64,000 nucleotides of DNA from Rhodospirillales bacterium 70-18 (GCA_001899585.1 MKWE01000017.1:174843-238842), one strand, 5' to 3'; counted from the first letter of the stretch, positions 51,462 to 61,615 are shown. Made by a program: numbers and translations. Notes: generated by a model not told the origin, from the letters alone.

Positions 51462-52994
51462 TCATGCGGGGGGTCGGTAGCGGTCGCGCAGGGCCTGCTT
51501 GTAGAGCTTGCCGGTGGGCAGGCGGGGCAGTTCGTCGATGAAATCGATGGATTTCGGCACCATGTAGCGGGCGACGCGCTCGCGCAGGAAGGCCAGCAGC
51601 GCCTCGGCCAGGGCAGGCGAGGGGTCCTCCCCCTCGGCCAACTCAACCACCGCCTTCACCGCCTCGCCGAGATCCGGGTCGGGCACGCCTATCACCGCGA
51701 CATCGCGCACGCTCGGATGGGCGATCAGCGCATCCTCGATGGCTTGCGGGTAGATGTTCACGCCGCCGGAGATGATCATGAAGGCGCGGCGGTCGGTCAG
51801 GAACAGATAGCCCTGCTCGTCCGCGTAGCCGATATCGCCGAGCGTGGACCAGGTCTTGTGCACTGGATGCTGGGCGCGCGCCGTCTTGTCAGGGTCGTTA
51901 TGGTAGGCGAAGGGCAGCACGTCGCGCTCGAAATAGATCAGCCCGGGCGCGCCCGGCGGCAGTTCCACGCCCTCGTCGTCGCAGATATGCAGGATGCCGA
52001 GCTTGGCCCGGCCGACCGAGCCGGGGCGGGCGAGCCACTCCTCGCTGGTGATGCGGGTGATGCCGTTCGATTCGGTGCCGGCGTAATACTCCTGCAGGAT
52101 CGGCCCCCACCACTCGATCATCTGCTGCTTCACCGCCACCGGGCAGGGAGCCGCGGCATGGATGGCGCAGACATGGCTGGACAGGTCGAACCCCGCGCGC
52201 GCCTCCGGGGCCAGCTTCAGCATGCGCACGAACATGGTGGGCACCCATTGGCTGTGCGTCACCCGATGCCGCTCGATCAGCCGCAGCGCCTCCACCGCGT
52301 CGAAATGGCGCATCATCACCACGGTGCCGCCGAAGCGCTGGGTGGCGATGGTATAGGCCAGCGGGGCCGCATGGTACAGCGGCGCCGGCGACAGATAGAC
52401 CATGTCGCGATGGAAGCCGTAGCCCTGGAAGGTCTCGATGCCGCGGAAATGCGCGGAGATCGGCAGGTTCGCCGGCGTCCGCTTGATCCCTTTCGGCCGC
52501 CCGGTCGTGCCGGAACTGTACAGCATCGTGTCGCCCGCCCATTGCTCGGCGAGAGGCGCGGGTGGAAAACCGGCGATGGCCGTCTCGTAGGATTCCCAGC
52601 CGGCAATGGTGCCGTCGATCATCAGCCGGCGCCGGCAGCCCGGCATGCGCCCGGCCAGCGCGGCGGCCACCTCGGCGCGGGCCAGCGACGAGACCAGCAC
52701 GCGCGCCCCGCAATCATCGACGATATAGGCCGCCTCGTCGGCGGTCAGGTAGCGGTTGATGGCGGTGATATACAGCCCGCTGCGCAGCGCCGCCCACACC
52801 ACCTCGCTGTAGCGGAGGTGGTTTTCCATGAACAGCGCGATGTGGTCGCCCGGCCGCAGCCCTTCTGAATACAGGAATTGCGCCAGCCGGTTGGAGCGTT
52901 CGTCCAACTCCCGCCAGGTCAGCACGGCGCCGGTATCGGCCTCGATCACCGCCGGCTTGCCGGGGGTGCGGGCGGCATGCTCCCCGGGGTGCAT
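51462..52994 (-). CDS. AMP-dependent acyl-CoA synthetase
   Basis: This 510-residue adenylate-forming enzyme has the P-loop [16 protein letters not shown], the YAGTESNG core (A5-like), the hinge region [20 protein letters not shown] and the C-terminal Lys in [12 protein letters not shown] chose the ATG at 52994 because relatives start [15 protein letters not shown] at 53039, overlapping the upstream SDR stop with AAGGA before it, is a real alternative. It activates a carboxylate to an acyl-CoA, the entry step of the local degradation operon (SDR, synthetase, DUF35, thiolase). Confidence 0.9.
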   Translation of the reverse strand: MHPGEHAARTPGKPAVIEADTGAVLTWRELDERSNRLAQFLYSEGLRPGDHIALFMENHLRYSEVVWAALRSGLYITAINRYLTADEAAYIVDDCGARVLVSSLARAEVAAALAGRMPGCRRRLMIDGTIAGWESYETAIAGFPPAPLAEQWAGDTMLYSSGTTGRPKGIKRTPANLPISAHFRGIETFQGYGFHRDMVYLSPAPLYHAAPLAYTIATQRFGGTVVMMRHFDAVEALRLIERHRVTHSQWVPTMFVRMLKLAPEARAGFDLSSHVCAIHAAAPCPVAVKQQMIEWWGPILQEYYAGTESNGITRITSEEWLARPGSVGRAKLGILHICDDEGVELPPGAPGLIYFERDVLPFAYHNDPDKTARAQHPVHKTWSTLGDIGYADEQGYLFLTDRRAFMIISGGVNIYPQAIEDALIAHPSVRDVAVIGVPDPDLGEAVKAVVELAEGEDPSPALAEALLAFLRERVARYMVPKSIDFIDELPRLPTGKLYKQALRDRYRPPA

Positions 52995-53035
52995 GCCGCC
53001 GCGCATCTGGCCGTCGGGTATTTGCCCCCTGGGGG

Positions 53036-53935
53036 TCAATCCAGGTCCTTGCCGTTCATCCCGGCATTAAGGCGGGCGCGTTTCTGCAGGTCCATCATGG
53101 TCGGGCCGAGCTTGGACGGGTCGGCGTTCGGCTCGCCCACCGGGCCGCGATGCCAGCCCTCGGCGATCGCCAGCAGCCCGCCGCCGGACTCCACGATGCG
53201 CCCAGTGAAATCGTCGGACTCGCGGCTGGCCAGCCAGACCACCGGCGGCGCCACATTGCCCGGGTCGCGCTGCGCCTTCTCCGCCTCGGTCAGCTCGCGC
53301 AACCCCACGGTCATGCGGGTGAGCGCGATCGGGGCGATGGCGTTGGCGGTCACGCCGTAGCGCTTCAGCTCGCGCGCGGCGATCACCGTGAAGGCGGCGA
53401 TGCCGGCCTTGGCGGCGCCGTAATTGGTCTGCCCGGTATTGCCGTAGATGCCGGAGACGGAACTGGTGTTGATCAGCCGCGCATGCACCGGGCCGGCGAT
53501 CTCCTTGCTCTTGTTGCGCCAGTAGGCGGCGGCGTGGCGCGAGGGAGCGAAGGTGCCCTTGAGATGCACGTTGATCACGGCATCCCATTCCTCCTCCATC
53601 ATGTTGGCCAGCACGCGGTCGCGCAGGATGCCGGCGTTGTTCACCAACACGTCCAGCGTGCCGAAGGTGTCGACCGCCTGGTCGATCATCCGCTTGGCGC
53701 CCATGAAATCGGCGACGTTCTCGCCGTTCACCACCGCCTCGCCGCCCATTTCCTTGATGAGCCGCACCGTCTCCTGTGCCGGCGTCTCGTCCTTGCCGGT
53801 GCCGTCGGCCGCCCCGCCGAGGTCGTTCACCACCACCTTGGCGCCGTGCTTCGCCAGCAGCAGCGCATAGCCGCGGCCGATGCCGCGCCCCGCGCCCGTC
53901 ACGATCGCCACGCGCCCTTCGCAGAGACGAGCCAT
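53036..53935 (-). CDS. SDR, 3-hydroxyacyl-CoA dehydrogenase type
   Basis: This 299-residue protein has [20 protein letters not shown] at the N-terminus, the NAG motif in [16 protein letters not shown], Ser in [12 protein letters not shown] and the pair YGAAK. The insert [20 protein letters not shown], and NAGILRD, are typical of the (3R)-hydroxyacyl-CoA dehydrogenase domain of peroxisomal multifunctional enzyme 2. GAGGAAA precedes the ATG at seven bases. It heads the minus-strand operon and is divergent from an acyl-CoA dehydrogenase. Confidence 0.92.
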   Translation of the reverse strand: MARLCEGRVAIVTGAGRGIGRGYALLLAKHGAKVVVNDLGGAADGTGKDETPAQETVRLIKEMGGEAVVNGENVADFMGAKRMIDQAVDTFGTLDVLVNNAGILRDRVLANMMEEEWDAVINVHLKGTFAPSRHAAAYWRNKSKEIAGPVHARLINTSSVSGIYGNTGQTNYGAAKAGIAAFTVIAARELKRYGVTANAIAPIALTRMTVGLRELTEAEKAQRDPGNVAPPVVWLASRESDDFTGRIVESGGGLLAIAEGWHRGPVGEPNADPSKLGPTMMDLQKRARLNAGMNGKDLD

Positions 53936-54057
53936 ATGTTCGTTTCCTCTTGCCGATTGCCGTTGCCGGTATCGCACGGAGTTTGGCCTTGGCGCCGGGA
54001 TGAGTCTACCCTGCCCGCAAGCACCCGCGCAGGCGGGGCGCACGGGGACGCGCGGCC

Positions 54058-55167
54058 ATGAATTTCGATTTCTCCGACGAGTTGAACCAGTTGCGCGACC
54101 AGGCGCGCCGCTTCCTGGCCGAGCATGGCGGCCCGAAGCAGGCGCGCACCGTGCTGGAGGGTGCCGCCCCCTACGACACGGCACTCTGGCGCGAGATGGC
54201 CGGGATGGGCTGGCTTGGGGCGGCCATCGCCGAGGCGCATGGCGGCGCCGGGCTGGGCCACGAGGGGCTGTGCGTGCTGGCCGAGGAGATCGGCCGCGCG
54301 GGGGCGCCGGTGCCGTTCTCCTCCTCGGTGTATCTCGCCAGCGAGGCGATCGCCCTGGCCGGCAGCCCGGCGCAGCGTGCCGCGCATCTGCCCCGGCTTG
54401 CCGCCGGCGAGGCGATCGGCACGCTCGCCTGGACCGAGGGGCCGGGCAACCCGTCCGAGGCCGGCATCGCGGCCAGGCTGGAGGGCGGGCGGCTCACCGG
54501 CGCCAAATGGCCGGTGCCGGATGGCAGCATCGCCGATATCGCCGTGGTGGCGGCGCGCGACGCGGCCGGCGCGGTGGTGCTGGCGCTGGTGGACCTCACC
54601 GGCCCCGGCGTCACCCGCGAGGCCCTGGCCAGCCTGGACCCCACCCGCGACCAGGCCCGCATCAGCTTCGACCGCGCCCCGGCCGAGCCCCTGGCCGGCG
54701 ACGGCGCGGCGACGCTGCAGGCGGTGCTGGACCGCGCCGCCGTGCTGCTCGCCTTCGAGCAGGTGGGCGGCGCCACCGCCTGCCTGGAGATGGCAGCCGA
54801 TTTCGCCCGCCAGCGCTACGCCTTCGGCCGGCCGATCGGCTCCTTCCAGGCGATCAAGCACAAGCTGGCCGATGTGTACGTGGCCAATGAGCTGGCCCGC
54901 TCAAACGCCTATTACGGCTGCTGGGCGCTGGCCACCGGCGCCGCCGAGCTGCGCCTCGCCGCCGCCGCCGCCCGCGTTTCCGCCACCGAGGCGTTCCATC
55001 TGGCGTCCAAGGAGAACATCCAGACGCATGGCGGCATGGGCTTCACCTGGGCGGCCGATTGCCACCTGTTCTACCGCCGCGCCAAGCTGCTCGGGCTGTG
55101 CCTGGGCAGCGCGCCGTTCTGGAAGGAGCGGCTGGTGCGGGAGCTTGAAATGCGGAATGCGGCGTGA
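54058..55167 (+). CDS. Acyl-CoA dehydrogenase family protein, small-subunit-like
   Basis: This 369-residue protein has the helical start MNFDFSDELNQLRDQARRFL, a degenerate middle domain (GTLAWTEGPGNPSEAGI, lacking the usual flavin-contact GSDxA pattern) and a C-terminal domain with RQRYAFGRPIGSFQAIKHKL and ENIQTHGGMGFTWAADCHLF. The C-terminal catalytic Glu motif is absent (LFYRRAKLLGLCLGS). In heteromeric alpha2beta2 dehydrogenases, such as those acting on cholesterol side chains, one subunit is degenerate in this way. The next gene is the other candidate subunit, after a cloverleaf element. Confidence 0.9.
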   Translation: MNFDFSDELNQLRDQARRFLAEHGGPKQARTVLEGAAPYDTALWREMAGMGWLGAAIAEAHGGAGLGHEGLCVLAEEIGRAGAPVPFSSSVYLASEAIALAGSPAQRAAHLPRLAAGEAIGTLAWTEGPGNPSEAGIAARLEGGRLTGAKWPVPDGSIADIAVVAARDAAGAVVLALVDLTGPGVTREALASLDPTRDQARISFDRAPAEPLAGDGAATLQAVLDRAAVLLAFEQVGGATACLEMAADFARQRYAFGRPIGSFQAIKHKLADVYVANELARSNAYYGCWALATGAAELRLAAAAARVSATEAFHLASKENIQTHGGMGFTWAADCHLFYRRAKLLGLCLGSAPFWKERLVRELEMRNAA

Positions 55168-55293
55168 AGGGAGGTCTTCTTTTTGTGAACAAAAAGAAGC
55201 AAAAAAACTTTCTGTTCGTTGGAGTACTCACGGTGATTCTTAGCGAATAAAAGTTTTTTGGTTGTTTTTTCCAAAAAAGAACCCCTTTCTTCC
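55166..55293 (+). repeat. Cloverleaf A+T-rich intergenic element, copy 2
   Basis: It begins at the stop codon of the preceding dehydrogenase. Hairpin CTTCTTTTTG-TGAA-CAAAAAGAAG lies at 55176-55199; a variable centre closed by CAAAAAAACTTT and AAAAGTTTTTTGG follows; hairpin GGTTGTTTTTTCC/AAAAAAGAACC (one mismatch) is at 55260-55283. Outer arms GAAGGGAGG and CCTTTCTTCC bound it. It separates two acyl-CoA dehydrogenase genes that are otherwise likely to be one transcript. Confidence 0.92.
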
Positions 55294-55312
55294 TTTCCTG
55301 AAGGACCACCCC

Positions 55313-56545
55313 ATGGACTTCGACGACACCCAGGCCGAGGCCGCCTTCCGCGCCGAAGTCCGCGCCTTCCTCGCCGCCAATGCCCGGCCCAAGGCGGGCA
55401 CGCGGCCGACCTCGCGGGCGCAGCACGTCGACGCCGCCTTCATCGCCCGCGCCAAGGACTGGCAGGCGCGCAAGGCGGCTGCCGGGCTGGCGGCGATCAC
55501 CTGGCCGAAAGCCTGGGGCGGGCGCGAGATGCCGCCGATGTTCCAGGTGATCTACAACCAGGAGGAAGAAGCCTACGCCACCCCGCGCGGGGTGTTCGAG
55601 ATCGGGCTGGGCATGTGCATCCCCACCATGATGGCCTACGCCACCCCGGCGCAGCTTGAGCGCCACGTCGCCCCGGCGCTGCGCGGCGAGGAGATCTGGT
55701 GCCAGCTGTTCTCCGAACCCGCCGGCGGGTCGGATGTCGCCGGGCTGCGCACGCGCGCCGAGCGGGACGGCGAGGATTGGGTGATAAATGGCCAGAAAAT
55801 CTGGACATCCGGCGCGCATTTCGCCGATTTCGGCATCATCGTCACCCGCAGCGACCCGAATGTGCCCAAGCACGCGGGGCTGACGTTCTTTTTCCTGGAC
55901 ATGACATCGCCCGGGGTGGAGGCGCGGCCGATCCGCCAGATTTCCGGCGCCTCGCATTTCAACGAGGTGTTCTTCACCGACGTGCGCATCCCGGATAGCC
56001 AGCGCCTGGGCGCGGTGGGGCAGGGGTGGAAGGTGTCGCTGACCACGCTGATGAACGAGCGCCTCGCGGTGGGCGAGATGCCGCGGCCCGATGTGGACGA
56101 CCTGCTGGCGCTGTGCCGGCTGGCGGAACTCGACGGCGCGCCGGCGCTGGCCAACGCCGCGGTGCGCGAGCGCATCGCCGAGTGGCACGTGCGCAGCCAG
56201 GGGCTGAAGTTCAGCCGCTTCCGCACCATGACGGCGCTCAGCCGGGGGCAGACGCCGGGGCCGGAATCCTCGATCGCCAAGCTGGTCAACGCCGCCAAAT
56301 TGCAGGACATCGCCTCGTTCGGGCTGGACCTGCTGGGCCCGGCCGGCGTGGTGATGGACCCCGCCCTGGCACCGCTGCACGCGCTGTTCCAGGAGGCGCT
56401 GCTGTTCTCCCCCGGCCTGCGCATCGCCGGCGGCACGGACGAGATATTGCGCAACATCATCGCCGAGCGCGTGCTCGGCCTGCCCGGAGATATCCGGGTG
56501 GACAAGGACAAACCGTTCAACCAACTGCCGCAAGGGACTCGCTGA
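55313..56545 (+). CDS. Acyl-CoA dehydrogenase family protein
   Basis: This 410-residue flavoprotein has MDFDDTQAEAAFRAEVRAFL at the start, the flavin contacts CQLFSEPAGGSDVAGLRTR and GQKIWTSGAHFADFGIIVTR, and ISGASHFNEVFFTDVRI. The C-terminus reads RIAGGTDEILRNIIAERVLG, with Gly in place of the classical catalytic Glu. AAGGA lies nine bases before the ATG, just outside the cloverleaf element. Together with the degenerate dehydrogenase at 54058 it could form a heterotetramer. Confidence 0.92.
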   Translation: MDFDDTQAEAAFRAEVRAFLAANARPKAGTRPTSRAQHVDAAFIARAKDWQARKAAAGLAAITWPKAWGGREMPPMFQVIYNQEEEAYATPRGVFEIGLGMCIPTMMAYATPAQLERHVAPALRGEEIWCQLFSEPAGGSDVAGLRTRAERDGEDWVINGQKIWTSGAHFADFGIIVTRSDPNVPKHAGLTFFFLDMTSPGVEARPIRQISGASHFNEVFFTDVRIPDSQRLGAVGQGWKVSLTTLMNERLAVGEMPRPDVDDLLALCRLAELDGAPALANAAVRERIAEWHVRSQGLKFSRFRTMTALSRGQTPGPESSIAKLVNAAKLQDIASFGLDLLGPAGVVMDPALAPLHALFQEALLFSPGLRIAGGTDEILRNIIAERVLGLPGDIRVDKDKPFNQLPQGTR

Positions 56546-56549
56546 GCAT

Positions 56550-57425
56550 ATGCGTATCGGATTTATCGGGCTGGGCGTGATGGGCGAGCCGATGTGCCGC
56601 AACCTGGCGCGCAAGAGCGGCGCCGCGGTGACGGCGTACGACCGCGCGGCGGAGCCGCTGGCGCGGCTGGCCTCGGTGGGCGTGGCGGCGGCGGGCAGCG
56701 TCGCGGCGCTGTCGGCGGCGGCCGATGTGGTGTTCCTGTGCCTGCCCAGCGGCAAGCATGTGGAGGCGGTCTGCCACGGGCCGGACGGGTTGGTGGCCGC
56801 CGCCCGGCCGGGGCAGATCGTGGTGGATTGCGGCACCTCGCCGGTGGCGCTGGCCCGCGCGCTGGCCGGCGCGTTCGCCGCCCGTGGCGCGGTGTTCGCC
56901 GATGCGCCGATCGCCCGCACCCGCCAGGCCGCCGAGGACGGCACGCTGTCGATCATGGTCGGCGCCGATGCCGCCACCTTCGCCGCCCTGCGCCCGCTGC
57001 TGGCCTGCTGCGCCAGCGAGGTGAGCCATTGCGGCGGCGTTGGCACCGGGCAGGTCGCCAAGATCATGAACAACATGGTGCTGATCCAGACCGTGGTGGC
57101 GCTGTCCGAGGCGCTGGCGGTGGCGCGGCGCGCCGGGATGGACGGGCAGGTGCTGTTCGAGACCCTGGCCAAGGGCTCGGCCGACAGCTTCGCACTGCGC
57201 AACCATGGCATGAAGGCGGTGCTGCCGGGCGTGTTCCCGGAGCGGGCGTTTTCCACCGAATACGCGCTGAAGGACCTCGGCTACGCGCTCGACCTGGGGG
57301 CGGAAACCGGGATGACGCTGCCGGGCGCGGAACTGGCCGCCGGCATCCTGCGGCAGGCGATCGCCGACGGCGACGGAGATCTCTACTGGCCGGTGATCAG
57401 CCGGGTGATCGACCAGGAGTGCTGA
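56550..57425 (+). CDS. 3-hydroxyisobutyrate dehydrogenase family oxidoreductase
   Basis: This 291-residue protein has the NAD(P) loop MRIGFIGLGVMGEPMCRNLA and the catalytic Lys in QVAKIMNNMVLIQTV. The substrate loop reads DAPIARTRQAAEDGTLSIMV, with ART in place of the SGG seen in the paralogue at 26728, so specificity probably differs. It starts four bases after the stop of the dehydrogenase gene. It probably oxidises a hydroxyacid from the local acyl-CoA pathway. Confidence 0.9.
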   Translation: MRIGFIGLGVMGEPMCRNLARKSGAAVTAYDRAAEPLARLASVGVAAAGSVAALSAAADVVFLCLPSGKHVEAVCHGPDGLVAAARPGQIVVDCGTSPVALARALAGAFAARGAVFADAPIARTRQAAEDGTLSIMVGADAATFAALRPLLACCASEVSHCGGVGTGQVAKIMNNMVLIQTVVALSEALAVARRAGMDGQVLFETLAKGSADSFALRNHGMKAVLPGVFPERAFSTEYALKDLGYALDLGAETGMTLPGAELAAGILRQAIADGDGDLYWPVISRVIDQEC

Positions 57426-57520
57426 GGGGGGACGTTGACCGGCCATGCCGGGCGCGCGACGATTTGAGCGGGCCGCGGGCAGCGCGGCCGCGAGGAAACC
57501 CCTGATGTCGGGATGCACCC

Positions 57521-58474
57521 ATGCCGGTTCCTGAGAGTTTGCGCGCCCTGCGCCTGCCGGTGATCGCCTCGCCGATGTTCATCGTGTCGGGCACGGAACT
57601 GGTGGTGGCGGAGTGCCGGGCCGGCATCGTCGGCTCCTTTCCAGCGCTGAACGCCCGCCCGCAGGAGGCGTTCGACACCTGGCTGGGCCAGGTCGAGGCT
57701 GCATTCGGCGGCCGCCCGCCGCCCTACGCCGTGAACCTGATCTGCCACCGCTCCAACGACCGGCTGTCCGGCGACCTGGAAACCTGCGTACGCCATCGGG
57801 TGCCGCTGCTGCTGACCAGCCTGCAGGCGCCGGGCGAGGTGGTGCAGGCGGCGCACGAATATGGCGGGCTGGTGTTCCACGACGTCACCACGCTGCGCCA
57901 TGCCGAGAAGGCCGCCGAGATGGGGGTGGACGGGCTGATCCTGGTGTGCGCCGGCGGCGGCGGGCATGCCGGCGCCACCAGCCCGTTCGCGCTGCTGGGC
58001 GAGGTGCGGCGCTTCTTCGCCGGCACCATCGTGCTGGCCGGCGCCATCACCAGCGGCTCGGACATCCTGGCGGCGCAGGCGATGGGGGCGGACATGGTCT
58101 ACATGGGCACCCGCTTCATCGCCACCGAGGAGGCCAACGCCGCCCCGGACTACAAGCGCATGATCGTGGACTCCGGCGCGCGCGATGTCACCTACACCAA
58201 CCTGTTCTCCGGCGTGCATGCCAACTACCTCAGCCGCAGCATCGCCGCCGCCGGGCTGGACCCGGCCGGCCTGCCGGCGCCGGAAGCCGGGCGCGGCTAT
58301 GTCGCCGGGCACAAGCGCGAGAAGCCGAAGGCGTGGAAGGACATCTGGGGTGCCGGCCAGGGCGTCGGCAACATCCTCGATTGCCCGCCGGTGGCCGGGC
58401 TGGTGGACCGGCTGGCGCGGGAATACGACGAAGCCTGGACCCGGATGGACGCACTGCGGCGGGTGCCGGCATGA
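57521..58474 (+). CDS. Nitronate monooxygenase family FMN enzyme
   Basis: This 317-residue TIM-barrel flavoprotein has LRLPVIASPMFIVSGTELVV at the N-terminus, LVCAGGGGHAGATSPFALLG with the catalytic His, and IVLAGAITSGSDILAAQAMG plus DMVYMGTRFIAT, the phosphate loop of nitronate monooxygenase/2-nitropropane dioxygenases. Many such genes near acyl-CoA clusters act on unknown substrates or as quinone reductases. Its stop overlaps the start of the truncated CaiB gene (ATGA). Confidence 0.88.
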   Translation: MPVPESLRALRLPVIASPMFIVSGTELVVAECRAGIVGSFPALNARPQEAFDTWLGQVEAAFGGRPPPYAVNLICHRSNDRLSGDLETCVRHRVPLLLTSLQAPGEVVQAAHEYGGLVFHDVTTLRHAEKAAEMGVDGLILVCAGGGGHAGATSPFALLGEVRRFFAGTIVLAGAITSGSDILAAQAMGADMVYMGTRFIATEEANAAPDYKRMIVDSGARDVTYTNLFSGVHANYLSRSIAAAGLDPAGLPAPEAGRGYVAGHKREKPKAWKDIWGAGQGVGNILDCPPVAGLVDRLAREYDEAWTRMDALRRVPA

Positions 58475-59046
58475 CCCGCCCGTTCGAGGGCATCCGGGTC
58501 TTCGACATCACCCACGTGCTGGCGGGCCCGTTCGCCGCCTATCAGCTCGGCCTGCTCGGCGCCGATGTCATCAAGGTGGAGCATCCCGACGACCCCGATC
58601 AGAGCCGGTCCACCGGCAGCGATACCGGGCTGAACGAGGCGCAGATGGGCACGGCATTTCTCACCCAGGGATCGAACAAACGCTCGCTCACGCTTGATCT
58701 CAAAACAGAGCCGGGCCGCGAGGTGCTGAAGCGCCTGGTCGCCACCGCCGCCGAATGGGAGGCATTCCTGCAATCCCGCCACGTCCCGGCCGCGCGCGTG
58801 CGCACCATGGCCGAGGCGGTCGCCGACCCCCAACTCGCCACGCGCGGCGTGATCCACCGGGCCGCCGACGCCCCCGGCATTCCCGGCGGCTACGGCGTGC
58901 CGGTGGCGCCCTTCCTGTTCGCCCATGGCGGCCCGCAGGTGGACTCGCCGCCGCCGGGGTTGGGCGAGCAGACCGGCGCCATCCTGGCTGAACTGCGCTA
59001 TTCCACCGCCGAAATCGCGAATTTGCGGGCAAAACGGGCCGTCTGA
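58471..59046 (+). pseudogene. CaiB/BaiF CoA-transferase with central deletion
   Basis: The open frame encodes 191 residues, about half of the usual 390-400. Residues 1-90 match a normal N-terminus (FDITHVLAGPFAAYQLGLLG, ADVIKVEHPDDPDQSR, GSNKRSLTLDLKTEPG, REVLKRLVATA). The sequence then jumps to the C-terminal region (AEWEAFLQSRHVPAARVRTM, AEAVADPQLATRGVIHRA). The roughly 200 residues that carry the catalytic Asp and CoA contacts are absent. The join near 58744 is in frame, so a stable product is possible but not an active transferase. Codon use is like the neighbours. Confidence 0.85.
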
Positions 59047-59074
59047 TGCCCCAAAACAGAGAGAATTACCCCGC

Positions 59075-60031
<957 letters not shown>

Positions 60032-60041
60032 GTGAGGGCAG

Positions 60042-60178
60042 GGAAGGAAGGTCTTCTTTTTGTGAACAAAAAGAAGCAAAAAAACTTTATCCGTTTGGGT
60101 ACGGGCGGTGCTGGGTGTCCTAGCCATCGGATGGAAGTTTTTGGGTTCTTTTTTTCAAGAAAGAACATCTTCCTTGCC
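60042..60178 (+). repeat. Cloverleaf A+T-rich intergenic element, copy 3
   Basis: The outer arms GGAAGGAAGGT and ATCTTCCTTGCC enclose hairpin CTTCTTTTTG-TGAA-CAAAAAGAAG (60053-60076), a central stem with ATCCG/CGGAT at its tip, and hairpin GTTCTTT/GAAAGAAC (60145-60166). The 3' outer arm contains the likely TTG start of the VWA gene, so folding could hide or expose that start. Confidence 0.92.
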
Positions 60179-61496
60179 TGACCTCCTCCTCCGCCTTCTC
60201 CGCGCCGCCCGCGGCGCCGGCGTGCGCATCTCCGCCGCCGAGACGCTCGACGCATTGCAAGCGGCCGATGCCGTGGGCTTCGCCGACCGCCAGGTGCTGC
60301 GCGACGCGCTGACCCTCTCGCTGGCCAAGACCGTCGCCGAAAAGCAGCTCTTCGAGGCGACGTTCGACCGCTATTTTCGCCGCGACGCGCCGCCCGCCGA
60401 GGAGGCACCCGACGACACGCCGGCGCCCGCCGCGCCGGGCGACCTGCCGGAACTAGGGAACCTGCTGCTGGAGGGCGACCCGTCGCGCCTGGCCACAGCC
60501 ATGGAGGCCGCCGCCGAGGGTATCGGCGCCTCCAACATCACCCTGTTCACCCAGACCAACCTGTTCGCCCGCCGCATGATGGACCGCATGGGCCTGCCGG
60601 CGCTGGAGCGCGAGATCACCGCCCGCCGCGCCGCCGGCGACGACGCCATGGCCGACCGGCTGGACCGCGCCCGTACGGCACTCGGCGAGCAGGCGCGCGG
60701 CTACATGGAGCGGCAACTGGCGCTGTTCGCCGCCGGCACCACCCGCGAAATCCGCGAGCGTGCGCTGCGCAGCGTGCGGCTGTCGCAGATGGACCGGCGC
60801 GATGTGACGCGCATGCGGGTGCTGATCCGCGACATCGCCAAGCGGATCGCCAGCCGCTACAGCCGCCGCCGCTGGGAGGCCCGGCGCGGCGTGCTGGACG
60901 CGCGGCGCACGCTGCGACGCAACATGGGCCATGACGGGGTGCCGTTCCGCACCGTCTGGAAGCGCACCCGCATCGACCGGCCGCGCGTGATGGTGCTGTG
61001 CGACGTGTCCGGCTCGGTGGCCGCGGTCGCGCATTTCCTGCTGATGTTCCTCTATTCCCTGGCCGATATGCTCTCGGGCATCCGCTCCTTCGCCTATTCC
61101 AGCACGCTGATCGAGGTGAGCGACCTGCTGGCGCGCCATGACATCGACAAGGCGGCCGAGAAGGTGATGGAAGCGGCGGGGTTCGGCTCGTCCGACTACG
61201 GCCGCTCGCTGGCCGCCTTCGCCGACCTCGCGCTGGGCGACATCACCCGCGACACCACGGTGATCGTGCTGGGCGACGCCCGCGGCAACCGCAACGAGCC
61301 GCGGGTGGACGTGATGAAGGCGATCTTCGAGCGCGCCGGGCGAGTGATCTGGCTGAACCCGGAGCCGCGCACACTTTGGGGCTCGGGCGATTCCGACATG
61401 CTGCGCTACCAGCCGTACTGCCACCAGGTGACGAGCTGCAACACGGTGGACCAGTTGGAACGGGTGATGGACGATCTGTTGCGGACGTCGCGGTAG
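60174..61496 (+). CDS. VWA domain protein, CoxE-like
   Basis: This 440-residue protein opens LPDLLLRLLRAARGAGVRIS, as in CoxE-type proteins; the start is taken as TTG at 60174. A GTG at 60108 in frame would place 22 extra residues inside the repeat. The MIDAS motif VMVLCDVSGSVAAVAHFLL is near residue 275, followed by SFAYSSTLIEVSDLLARHD and IVLGDARGNRNEPRVD. It is partnered with the MoxR ATPase upstream. The cloverleaf element between the two genes is unusual for what should be an equimolar pair. Confidence 0.87.
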   Translation: MPDLLLRLLRAARGAGVRISAAETLDALQAADAVGFADRQVLRDALTLSLAKTVAEKQLFEATFDRYFRRDAPPAEEAPDDTPAPAAPGDLPELGNLLLEGDPSRLATAMEAAAEGIGASNITLFTQTNLFARRMMDRMGLPALEREITARRAAGDDAMADRLDRARTALGEQARGYMERQLALFAAGTTREIRERALRSVRLSQMDRRDVTRMRVLIRDIAKRIASRYSRRRWEARRGVLDARRTLRRNMGHDGVPFRTVWKRTRIDRPRVMVLCDVSGSVAAVAHFLLMFLYSLADMLSGIRSFAYSSTLIEVSDLLARHDIDKAAEKVMEAAGFGSSDYGRSLAAFADLALGDITRDTTVIVLGDARGNRNEPRVDVMKAIFERAGRVIWLNPEPRTLWGSGDSDMLRYQPYCHQVTSCNTVDQLERVMDDLLRTSR

Positions 61497-61615
61497 GCAG
61501 GAAGTCTTCTTTTTGCGAACAAAAAGAAGCAAAAAACTTTATCCGCTGGGGCGCGTCCGCAAACGGATAAAAGTTTTTGGTTCTTTTTTCAAAAAGAACA
61601 CCTTGCTTGCTTCCT
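61497..61615 (+). repeat. Cloverleaf A+T-rich intergenic element, copy 4
   Basis: It starts one base after the VWA stop codon. Hairpin CTTCTTTTTG-CGAA-CAAAAAGAAG (61506-61529), central stem CAAAAAACTTTATCCG with CGGATAAAAGTTTTTGG (61530-61580) and hairpin GTTCTTTTT/AAAAAGAAC (61580-61599) are almost perfect. Outer arms GCAGGAAG and CTTGCTTGCTTCC close it. This is the shortest copy, with a tip loop of 18 bases. Confidence 0.93.

Noticed and set aside
51462-53039. Acyl-CoA synthetase starting at TTG 53039
   Set aside because: AAGGA precedes it, so it stays possible, but family members begin at MHPG (52994), which I used.
55071-55274. Short frames rich in Phe and Lys running through the cloverleaf elements (also at 7051, 59066, 60453 and 61539)
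   Set aside because: The Phe/Lys runs are translations of the A/T hairpins; repeated KKNQKTF-type strings come from the repeat and not from homologous proteins.
60042-60178. Cloverleaf as a tRNA-like gene
   Set aside because: Arm lengths, lack of a TTCGA-type T-arm, anticodon arm and CCA-type acceptor rule out a tRNA.
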